Assembly (NCBI GenBank): GCA_026545225.1
Contig: CM048848.1
Span: forward strand, 16,295,353 to 16,359,352
DNA from: Cornus controversa
Lineage: Eukaryota; Streptophyta; Magnoliopsida; Cornales; Cornaceae
Reading direction: 5' to 3'
DNA length: 64,000 nucleotides
A model generated the notes under the pieces. It was not told the origin of the DNA. It ran no database searches and worked only from the letters and a program-made list of their open reading frames with translations. Position 1 is the stretch's first letter, and each line of letters opens with the position of its first letter. The translations under genes were made by a program, and so were the position numbers. This document shows positions 33,961 to 45,346 of this stretch, piece after piece.

Positions 33961-36900
33961 TTATTTATGCTACATAGTTTATTATTAATTTCATAGTTTG
34001 TTAAATAAATTATTATTTATGTTAAACTATTTATTTTTAATTATGTATTTGTCAAATAAATTAATATTTACACAACATATTTTGTTATCAATTATATATT
34101 TGTTAAATAAATTACTATTTATGGTACATACTTTTTTTTCTTAAAATTTTCATGAATTATCAACTTAAAAAAAATGTTTGTTAAATAAATGATTATTTAT
34201 TATCAATTATTTTTTAGTTAAATAAATTATTATTTATGATACGTACTATATTTTTATTAAAATTTCCGTTAATCATTATTGTAAGTTTATCTTATATTTT
34301 ATAATTAAATAATGTAAAAGATACTTGTTCAGGAATTTCTATCATATTATATATCGATGTAAAAAAATTAATAAGTTACATTGTTTGTTAAAAAAAATAT
34401 TATATATGTTAGAAAGAGTATTTGAAATTTGTTTAATAAATGAGTATTCATGAATGTAATAACATAATGAATTATAAATTTAATATTCGTTAAACAAATG
34501 ATTATTTCTGATACATATTAGAAAATTAATTGTAGAGTTGGGATGATAAATTATTATTTGTGTTACATAGGTCATAATTCATAATAAATTATTATTTATG
34601 CTATGAAGTTTATTATTAAATTCATAGTTTGTTAAATAAAGTATTATTTATGCTACATAGTGTATTATTAATTTCATAGTTTTTTAAATAAATTATTATT
34701 TATGCTACATAGTTTATTATCAATTATGTTTTTGTTAAATAAATTACTATTTATGATACATACTTTATTTTTATTAAAATTTTCGTTAATTATTATTGTA
34801 TGTTTATTTTATATGGTACAATTAAATAATGTAAATGTCACTTATTCATGAATGTATATCATAATATCTATCATTGTAAAAAAAAATGTTTGTTAAATAA
34901 AAGATTATTTATGCTGCTTAGTTGAATATTTATTACATAGTTTGTTAAATAAATAATTATTTAAATGACATAGTTTATAGTTCATAATAAATTATTATTT
35001 AAGCTACATAGTATGTTAAATAAATTATAAATTTTTTGGGTGAAATAGTTATTTTTGCTACGTAGTTTGTTATTTGTTCCATAATTTGTTAAATAAATTA
35101 CTATTTATTCAACATAATTTTTTATTAATTGAATTGTTTGTTAAATAAATTATTATTTATGCTACATTTTTTATTATCAATTATATTTTAGTTAAATAAA
35201 TTATTATTTATGATATGTAGTTTATTATTAGTTTCATATTTTGTTAAATAAATTATTATTTATACTACATAATTTATTAGTAATTAGATATTTGTTGAAT
35301 AAATTATTATTTGTGCTAATTAGTTTATTATTAATTACATAGTTTGTTAAATAAATTATTATTTCTGCTTCACAATTTATTATTAATTATATATTTGTCA
35401 AATAAATTAATATTTATACAACATAGTTTATTATCAATTATATTTTTGTTAAATAAATTACTATTTATGGTTCATACTTTATTTTTATTAAAGCTTTAAT
35501 TAATTAATATTGTAACTTTATTTTATATGGTATAATTAAATAATGTAAATGATACATACTATATGTATTATTTATGCCACACAGTTTATTATCAATTATA
35601 TTTTTGTTAAACAAATTACTATTTATGATACATACTATATGTTTATTAAAATTAGCATTAATCATGATTGTAAGTTTATTTGATATTGTATAATTAAAGA
35701 ATGTAAAAGATTCTTATTCAGGAATTTATGTCAAATTATCTATCAATGTAAAATAATATATTAGCTACAAAGTTTATTAAAAAAATTATTATATATGCCA
35801 CATAGAGTATTTGGAATTTGTTTAGTAAATGATTATTCAAGAATGTAAAAACCTAGTTTATTATAAATTATATATTCTTTAAGAAAATGATTATTTATGA
35901 TACATATTTGAAAATTAATTGTAGAGTTGGGATAATAAATTATTATTAATGTTACATAGGTCATAATTCATAATAAATTATTATTTATGCTACATAGTTT
36001 ATTATTAATTTCATAGTTTGTTAAATAAAATATTATTTATTCCACATAATTTAATATTAATTACATAGTTTTAAAATAAATTATTATTTGTATTACACAT
36101 TTTATTATTAATTATAAATTTGTCTAATAAAATAATATTTACACAACATAGTTAATTATCAATTATATTTTTGTCAAATAAATTATGATTTATAGTACAT
36201 AATTTATTTTTATTAAAATTTTCATTATTTATAAATGTAAAAAAATGTTTGTTTAATAAATGTTTATTTATGCCGCATAGTTGAATTTTTAATACATAGT
36301 TTATTTAATAAATTATTATTTAAGTTACGTAGTTTATGATTCATAATAAATTATTATCTAAACTACATAGTAAGTTTAATAAATTATAATTTTTTTAAAT
36401 ATATAGTTATTTATTCTACCTTGTTGATTATTAGTTTCATAATTTGATAAATAAATTACTATTTATGCAACACGGTTTTTTGTTAATTGCATTGTTTGAT
36501 AAATAAATTATTATTTAAGCTACATAGTTTTTTATTGATTATATTTTTGTTAAATAAATTACTTTTTATGATACATACTATATGTTTATTAAAATTATCA
36601 TTAATCATTATTGTAAGTTTATTTTATATTGTATAATTAAAAAATGTAAAAACTACTTAATAATGAATTTATATCAAATTATCTATGAATGTAAAAACAT
36701 AGTTTATTACATAGTTAGATAAATTATAATTTATTGAATAAATTATTATTTGTGCTGCATACTTTATATTTAATGACATTGTTTGTTAAATAAATTATCA
36801 GGAATTTGAATCATATTATCTATAAATGTAAAAAGATTATTAAGTTACATTGTTTGTTAACAAAAATATTATATATGCTAGATAGAGTATTTGAAATTTG

Positions 36901-38296
36901 TTTAATAAATTTTTATTTATGAATGTAAAAACATAATTAATAATAAATTATATATTCGTTAAATAAATGATTATTTATTCTACATATTAGAAAATTAATT
37001 GCAGAGTTGAGATAATAAATTATTATTTGTGTTACATAGGTCACAATTCATAATAAATTATTATTTATGCAACATAGTTTATTATTAATTTAATAGTTTT
37101 TTAAATAAATTATTTTTTATGCTACATAGTTTATTATTAATTTAATAGTTTGTCAAATAAATTATTATTTATACTATATAGTTTATTAGTAATTATATAT
37201 TTGTTGAATAAATTATTATTTGTGCTAAATAATTTATTATTAATTACATAGTTTGCTAAATAAATTATTATTTCTTCTACACAATTTATTGTTAGTTATA
37301 TATTTGTCAAATAAATTAAAATTTATACTAGATAGTTTATTATCAATTATATTTTTGTAAACTGAATTATAGTTATGATACATACTATTTGTTTATTAAA
37401 ATTTGCATTAATTATTATTGTGAGTTTATTTTATATTGTATAATTAAATAATGTAAAAGATACTTATTAAAGAATTTATATCATATTATCTATCAATGTA
37501 AAAAAATATATTAGTTACAAAGTTTGTTAAAAAAATTATCAAATATGCTACATAGAGTATTTGAAATTTGTTTAATAAATGATTATTTCTGAATGTAAAA
37601 ACATAGTTAATTACTAATTATATATTCATTAAATAAATGATTATTTATGCTACATATTAGAAAATTAATTGCAGAGTTGAGATAATAAATTATTATTTGT
37701 GTTACATAGGTCACAATTCATAATAAATTATTATTTATGCTACATAGTTTATTATTAATTTCATAGTTTGTTAAATAAATTACCATTTATGGTACATAGT
37801 TTATTATTAATTTCACAATTTGTTAAATAAATTATTATTTATACTACATAGTTTAACAGTAATTAGATATTTGTTGAATAAATTATTATTTGTGCAAAAT
37901 AGTTTATTATTAATTACATTATTTGTTGAATAAATTATTATTTTTGCTAAACACTTTATTATTAATTATATTTTTGTCAAATAAATTGATATTTATTCTA
38001 CATATTTTATTATAAATTAGAATTTTGTTAAATAAATTACTATTTATGGTTCATACTTTATTTATATTAAAATCCTAATTGATTATTATTGTATGTTTAT
38101 TTTATATGGTTTAATTAAATAACGTAAAAGATACTTATTCATGAATGTATATCATAGTATCTATCAATGTAAAAAAAAAAATGTTAAATAAATGATTATT
38201 TATGCCATATAGTTGAATATTTATTACAAAATTGATTAAATAAATTATTATTTAATATACATAGTATATAATTCATAATAAATTTTTATTTAAATT
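33961..38296 (+). repeat. Satellite family B (part 3)
   Basis: Forward-oriented array of ~52-bp AT-rich monomers with the TTAGTTACA and GAGTATTTG segment near 34.37, 35.76, 36.84 and 37.51 kb. Several abrupt joins between non-adjacent parts of the unit are visible (for example near 34.20, 35.57 and 36.80 kb), which is what unequal exchange leaves behind. The array ends suddenly at TTTAAATTAGGG, where the 28-bp minisatellite starts. Confidence 0.85.
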
Positions 38297-38999
38297 AGGG
38301 TTCCGGGGCTTCCGGGTCCATTTTAGGGTTCCGGGGCTTCCGGGTCCATTTTAGGGTTCCGGGGCTTCCGGGTCCATTTTAGGGTTCCGGGGCTTCCGGG
38401 TCCATTTTAGGGTTCCGGGGCTTCCGGGTCCATTTTAGGGTTCCGGGGCTTCCGGGTCCATTTTAGGGTTCCGGGGCTTCCGGGTCCATTTTAGGGTTCC
38501 GGGGCTTCCGGGTCCATTTTAGGGTTCCGGGGCTTCCGGGTCCATTTTAGGGTTCCGGGGCTTCCGGGTCCATTTTAGGGTTCCGGGGCTTCCGGGTCCA
38601 TTTTAGGGTTCCGGGGCTTCCGGGTCCATTTTAGGGTTCCGGGGCTTCCGGGTCCATTTTAGGGTTCCGGGGCTTCCGGGTCCATTTTAGGGTTCCGGGG
38701 CTTCCGGGTCCATTTTAGGGTTCCGGGGCTTCCGGGTCCATTTTAGGGTTCCGGGGCTTCCGGGTCCATTTTAGGGTTCCGGGGCTTCCGGGTCCATTTT
38801 AGGGTTCCGGGGCTTCCGGGTCCATTTTAGGGTTCCGGGGCTTCCGGGTCCATTTTAGGGTTCCGGGGCTTCCGGGTCCATTTTAGGGTTCCGGGGCTTC
38901 CGGGTCCATTTTAGGGTTCCGGGGCTTCCGGGTCCATTTTAGGGTTCCGGGGCTTCCGGGTCCATTTTAGGGTTCCGGGGCTTCCGGGTCCATTTTAGG
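38297..38999 (+). repeat. 28-bp GC-rich minisatellite with telomere-like core, ~25 copies
   Basis: A 28-bp unit built as TTTTAGGGTTCCGG followed by GGCTTCCGGGTCCA is repeated about 25 times with no difference that I can see. Each unit holds one TTTAGGG (the plant telomere heptamer), three G-runs of three or four, and two CCGG sites. The copies follow directly on each other without spacers, so this is not a CRISPR-type array. The right end is the assembly gap, so the true copy number is unknown and probably larger. Confidence 0.95.
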
Positions 39000-39499
39000 N
39001 NNNNNNNNNNNNNNNNNNNNNNNNNNNNNNNNNNNNNNNNNNNNNNNNNNNNNNNNNNNNNNNNNNNNNNNNNNNNNNNNNNNNNNNNNNNNNNNNNNNN
39101 NNNNNNNNNNNNNNNNNNNNNNNNNNNNNNNNNNNNNNNNNNNNNNNNNNNNNNNNNNNNNNNNNNNNNNNNNNNNNNNNNNNNNNNNNNNNNNNNNNNN
39201 NNNNNNNNNNNNNNNNNNNNNNNNNNNNNNNNNNNNNNNNNNNNNNNNNNNNNNNNNNNNNNNNNNNNNNNNNNNNNNNNNNNNNNNNNNNNNNNNNNNN
39301 NNNNNNNNNNNNNNNNNNNNNNNNNNNNNNNNNNNNNNNNNNNNNNNNNNNNNNNNNNNNNNNNNNNNNNNNNNNNNNNNNNNNNNNNNNNNNNNNNNNN
39401 NNNNNNNNNNNNNNNNNNNNNNNNNNNNNNNNNNNNNNNNNNNNNNNNNNNNNNNNNNNNNNNNNNNNNNNNNNNNNNNNNNNNNNNNNNNNNNNNNNN
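39000..39499. other. Assembly gap, 500 N
   Basis: Exactly 500 undetermined bases, a round number that normally marks a gap of unknown size. It separates the minisatellite from the 5847-bp satellite, so the adjacency of those two arrays rests on scaffolding. Open frames predicted across it are artefacts. Confidence 0.98.
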
Positions 39500-42400
39500 A
39501 CCATGTCAATCCGATATTCATCATAACCGTATGGTGCTTTGTTCCGAATCCGACCGTTTTGGACATCTAAAGGAAATAATTAGAAAGTTACCAACCATTT
39601 TAAACTTGTTGCATATGAGTTGTTTTGCTTCAAAAATCACATTCCAGGAGATGTCGTGCCATAATACGAATCGTATGTTGCTTTTTCAGAATTAAACCGT
39701 CAAAGCGTGCCAAAGAAACGACGATCATGTCGATCCGATCTTCATCAAATTTCTTTTGTTTGACTTGTTTTGATTTGAAAAGTCCCATTTCAAGTGAAAT
39801 CGTGCCATACTTAGAATTATACGTTACTTTATGCCAAATTCGACCGCGAGGATGTCCTGAATCGAATAGAGTAATTCCTTGCTGCACTCATGAATGATCA
39901 CATCCGTATGGTGCTTTGTGCTAAATTCGACCATCTGGACATTTAAAAGAAACAATTAACAAGCTATGGATGATTTTAAACAAGTTTAGTTTCAGTTGTT
40001 CTGATTCAAAACCCCATTCCTTGAGGAGTCGTGCCATAATCAGAATCATACGTTTCTTTTTTCCAAATTAAACCATCAAAGCGTCCAAAAGAAATGACGA
40101 CCATGTCAATCCGATCTTCATCACAACCGCATGGTGCTTTGTTCCAAATTCGACCGTTTGGACATCTAAAGGAAATAATTAGCAAGCTACCAACCAATTT
40201 AAACTTGTTTCGTTTGAGTTGTTTTGATTCAAAAACCACATTCCAGGAGAAGTCGTGCCATAATACAAATCGTATGTTGCTTTTTTCGAAATTAAACCGT
40301 CAGAGCGTCCCAAAGAAACGACGAGCATGTCGATCCGATCTTCATACAAGTTTGTTTGAGTTGTTCTGAGTCGAAAAGAACAATTCCTTGCAAAAATCAG
40401 GCATGACCACAACTGTATGGTGCTTTGTGCTAGAATTGACTGTCTGGATGTCTAGATAAATAGAGAATGACAACAACGGTTTTGAACTTGTTTCGTTTGA
40501 CTTGTTTTGATTCAAAAAGTCTCAATCCAAGTGAAATCATGCCATACTTCAGAATTATACGTTACTTTATGCAAAATTCGACCGTGAGGAGGTCCTGAAT
40601 CGAAAAAGAGTAATTCCTTGCTGCACTCATGAATAATCACAAACCGTATGGTGCTTTGTGCCAAATTCGACCATCTGGCCAACTAAAAGAAATAATTAGC
40701 AAGCTATCGATGATTTTAAACAAGTTTAGTTTGAGTTATTCTGATTAAAAAACCTTATTCTTGGAGGTGTCGTGCCATAATCAGAATCGTACGTTGCTTT
40801 TTTCCAAATTAGACCATCAAAGCGTCCAAAAGAAATGATGACCATATCAATCCGATGTTCATCACAACCGTATGGTGCTTTGTTCCAAATTCGACCCTTT
40901 GGACATCTAAAGAAAACAATTAGCAAGCTACCAACAATTTTAAACTTGTTTCATTTGAGTTGTTTTGATTCGAAAATCCCATTGCAGGAGAACTCGTGCC
41001 CATAATACGAATCGTACGTTGCTTTTTTCAAATTAAACCGTCAAAGCGTCCCAAAGAAACGACGAGCACTTCGATCCGATCTTCATCTAATTTTGTTTGA
41101 GCCATTATGGTTCGAAAGAGCATGTCAGTGGAGAAATCGTGCAACGTCACAACCGTATGGTCTTTTGTGACAGATTCTACTGTCTGAACATTTAATAGAA
41201 ATAGTTAGCACGCTATCAATGATTGAAATTGTTTCACTTGGGTTGTTTTGATTTGAAATGCCCCATTCCTAGAGAAATTATCCCATAATTAGAATCGTAC
41301 ATTGCTTTTTACCAAATTAGACCGTCAAGACATCCAAAAAAACGACGAGCATGTCAATCCGATCTTCATCCAAGTTTGTTTGAGTTGTTCTGAGTCGAAA
41401 AGAACAATTCCTTGCAAAAATCAGGCATGACCACGACCGTATGATGCTTTGTGCTAGAATGGACCGTCTGGATGTCCAGAAGAATAGAGAATGACAACAA
41501 CGGTTTCGAACTTGTTTCGTTTGACTTGTTTTGTTTCGAAAAGTCCGAATCCAAGTGAAAACGTGCCATACTTAGAATAATACGTTGCTTTATTCGAAAT
41601 TCGACTGTGAGGACATCCTGAATCGAAAAGAGTAATTCCTTGCTGCACTCACGAATGATCACAACCGTATGGTGCTTTGTGCCAAATTTGACCATCTGGA
41701 CAACTAAAAGAACAATTAGCACGCTATCGATGATTTTAAACAAGTTTAGTTTGAGTTGTTCTGATTCAAAAACCCCATTCTAGAGAAGTCGTGCCATAAT
41801 CAGAATCGAACATTACTTTTTTCCAAATTAGACCATCAAAGCGTCCAAAAGAAACGACGACCATGTTAATCCGAACTTCTTCACAACCGTATGGTGCTTT
41901 GTTCCAAATTCGACCATTTGGACATCTAAAGGAAACAATTAGCAAGCTACCAACCATTTTAAACTTGTTTCATTTGAGTTGTTTTGCTTCGAAAACCACA
42001 TTCCAGGAGAAGTCCCTGCCATAATACGAATTGTATGTTACTTTTTTCGAAATTAAACCGTCAAAGCGTGCCAAAGAAACGACGATCATCTCGATTCGAT
42101 CTTCATCCAAGTTTGTTTGAGTGGTTCTGAGTCGACAAGAACAATTCCATGCAAAATTCAGGCATGACCACGTCCTTATGGTGCTTTGTACTAGAATTGA
42201 CCGTCTGGATGTCCAAAAGAATAGAGAATGACAACAACAGTTTTGAACTTGTTTCGTTTGACTTGTTTTGATTTGAAAAGTCCCAATCCAAGTGAAATCG
42301 TGCCATGCTTGGAATAATACGTTGCTTTATGCCAAATTCGACCGTGTGGACGTCCTGAATCGAAAAGAGTAATTCATTGCTGCACTCATAAATGATCACA

Positions 42401-45346
42401 TCCGTATGGTGCTTTGTGCCAAATTCGACCATCTGGACAACTAAAAGAAACGATTAGCAAGCTATCGATGATTTTAAACAAGTTTAGTTTGAGTTGTTCT
42501 GATTCAAAAACCCGATTCCTCGAGGAGTCGTGCCATAATCGGAAAGCGTCCAAAAGAAATGACGACCATGTCAATCCGATATTCATCAGAACCGTATGGT
42601 ACTTTGTTCCAAATTCAACTGTTTTGACATCTAAAGGAAACAATTAGCAAGCTACCAACCATTATAAACTTGTTGCATTTGAGTTGTTTTGCTTCGAAAA
42701 CCACATTCCAGGAGAAGTCGCGCCATAATACGAATCGTATGTTACTTTTTTTGAAATTAAACCGTCGAAGCGTGCCAAAGAAACGACGACCATGTCGATC
42801 CGATCTTCATCCAAGTTTGTTTGAGTTGTTCTAAGTCGAAAAGAACAATTCCTTGAAAAAATCAAGCATGACCACAACCGTATGGTGCTTTGTGCTATAA
42901 TTGACCGTCTGAATGTCCAGAAGAATGGAAAATGACAACAACGGTTTTGAACTTGTTTTGTTGACTTGTTTTGAGGAGAAAAGTCCCAATCCAAGTGTAA
43001 TCGTGCCATACTTAGAATTATACGTGCTTTATGCTAAATTCGAATGTGAGGACGCCCTGAATCGAAAAGAGTAATTGCATGCTGCACTCATGAATAATCA
43101 CAACCGTATGGTCGTTTATGCCAAACTCGACCATCTGGCCAACTAAAAGAGACAATTAGCCAGCTATCGACGATTTTTAACAAGTTTAGTTTGAGTTGTT
43201 CGGATACAAAATCCCATTCCTGGAGAAGTCGTGCCATAATCAGAATCGTACGTTGCTTTTGTCCAAATTAGACCATCAAAGCGTCCAAAAGAAATGACCA
43301 CCATATAAATCCGATCTTCATCACAACCGTATGGTGCTTTGTTCCAAATTCGACCGTTTGGACATCTAAAGAAAATAATTAGCATGCTACCAACGATTTT
43401 AAACTTGTTTCATTTGAGTTGTTTTGATTCGAAAACCCCATTGCAGGAGAACTCGTGCCATAATACGAATCGTACGTTGCTTTTTTCGAAATTAAACCGT
43501 CAAAGCGTCCCAGAGAAACGCCGAGCATGTCAATCCGATCTTCATCTAGTTTTGTTTGGGCCATTATGATTCGAAAGAGCAAGTCAATAGAGAAATCGTG
43601 CAACGTCACAACTGTATGGTCTTTTGTGACAGACTCTACAGTCTGAACATTTAACAGAAACAATTAGCACGTTATCAGTGATTTGAAATTGTTTCCCTTG
43701 GGTTGTTTTGATTTGAAATGCCCCGTTCCTAGAGAAATTATCCCGTAATTAGAATCGTACATTGCTTTTTACCAAATTGGACCGTCAAGACATCCAAAAG
43801 AAACGACGAGGCATGTCAATCCGATCTTCATCCAAGTTTGTTTTAGTTGTTCTGAGTCGAAAAGAACAATTCCTTTCAAAAATCAAGCATGACCACAACC
43901 GTATGATACTTTGTGCTAGAATTGACCGTCTGGATGTCCAGAAGAACAGAGAATGACAACAACGGTTTCGAACTTGTTTCGTTTGACTTGTTTTGATTAC
44001 AAAAGTCCGAATCCAAGTGCAATCGTGCCATACTTAGAATTATACGTTACTTTATGCCAAATTCGACCGCGAGGACGTCCTGAATCGAATAGAGTAATTC
44101 CTTGCTGCACTTATGAATGATCACATCCGTATGGTGCTTTGTGCTAAATTCGACCATCTAGACATTTAAAAGAAATAATTAACAAGCTATCGATGATTTT
44201 AAACAAGTTTAGTTTCAGTTGTTCTGATTCAAAAACCCCATTCCTGGAGGAGTCGTGCCATAATCGGAATTGTACGTTTCTTTTTTCCAAATTAGACCAT
44301 CAAAGCGTCCAAAAGAAATGACGACCAAGTCACTCCGATATTCAACACAACCGCATGGTGCTTTGTTCCAAATTCGACCGTTTGGATATCTAAAGGAAAC
44401 AATTAGCAAGCTACCAACGATTTTAAACTTGTTTTATTTGAGTTGTTTTGATTCGAAAACCCCATTGCAGGAGAACTCGTGCCATAATACGAATCGTACG
44501 TTGCTTTTTTTGAAATTAAATAGTCAAAGCATCCCAAAGAAACGACGAGCATTTCGATCCGATCTTCATCTAATTTTGTTTGAGCCATTATGGTTCGAAA
44601 GAGCATGTCAGTAGAGAAATCGTGCAATGTCACAACCGTATGGTCTTTTGTGACAGATTCTACTGTCTGAACATTTAACAGAAACAGTTAGCACGCTATC
44701 AATGATTTGAAATTATTTCACTTGGGTTATTTTGATTTGAAATGCCCCATTCCTAGAGAAATTATCCCATAATTAGAATCGTACATTGCTTTTTACCAAA
44801 TTAGACCATCAAGACATCCAAAAGAAACGACGAGCATGTCAATCCTATCTTCATCCAAGTTTATTTGAGTTGTTCCGAGTCGAAAAGAACAATTCCATGC
44901 AAAAATCAGGCATGACCACAACCGTATGATGCTTTGTGCTAGAATTGACCGTCTGGATGTCCAGAAGAATAGAGAATGACAACAACGATTTTGAACTTGT
45001 TTCGTTTGAGTTATTTTGATTCGAGAAGTCCGAATCCAAGTGAAATCATGCCATACTTAGAATTATACGTTGCTTTATGCCAAATTCGACTGTGAGGACG
45101 TCCTCAATCAAAAAGAGTAATTCCATGCTGCACTCATAGATGATCACATCCGTATGGTGCTATGTGCCAAATTCGACCATTTCGGCAACTAAAAGAAATA
45201 ATTAGCAAGCTATCGATGATTTGAAACAAGTTTTGTTTGACTTGTTCTGATTCAAAAACCCCATTCCTGGAGGAATCGTGCCATAATCGGAATCGTACGT
45301 TTCTTTTTTCCAAATTAGACCATCAAAGCGTCCAAAAGAAATGACG
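39500..45346 (+). repeat. 5847-bp higher-order satellite repeat, copy 1
   Basis: First complete copy after the gap. The anchor ACCATGTCAATCCGATATTC at 39500 recurs at 45347, 51194, 57041 and 62888, giving an exact 5847-bp period each time. Inside, monomers with the pattern TGCTTTNTNCCAAATTNGACCNTC are spaced about 142 bp (long form) or 81-88 bp (short form). Marked by GTGCCATAATCNGAATC-type anchors at 40031, 40772, 41791, 42530, 43231, 44254 and 45278, they form seven superunits of about 741, 1019, 739, 701, 1023, 1024 and 600 bp. This copy differs from the later ones by about 14 single-base insertions or deletions (seven each way) between 39565 and 43804. No gene is present; open frames of 60-125 codons occur on both strands and repeat with the monomers. 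Confidence 0.95.

Larger units (their letters stand above)
24360..34170 (+). repeat. ~2.3-kb higher-order unit of satellite B, about three copies interrupted by insertions
   Basis: Long stretches repeat almost word for word. The block with GTTAAACTATTTATTTTTAA, TTACACAACATATTTTGTTA and CATGAATTATCAAC occurs near 24.56, 30.55 and 34.02 kb. The block with GGTTTATTAGTAATTATATA and GAGCTAAATCATTTTTTATT occurs near 25.83 and 31.83-32.46 kb. Subtracting the inserted elements leaves a step of about 2.3 kb. Because one copy keeps an empty site where another carries an insertion, the unit was multiplied before the solo LTR (26349), the foreign block (30022) and the two Mutator-like elements arrived. 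Confidence 0.75.

Noticed and set aside
38297-38999. CRISPR-like array of identical 28-bp repeats
   Set aside because: The repeats are directly contiguous with no spacers and the context is plant nuclear satellite DNA; it is a minisatellite.
38967-39566. Minus-strand open frames of 169-199 codons
   Set aside because: They consist almost wholly of undetermined bases from the 500-N gap.
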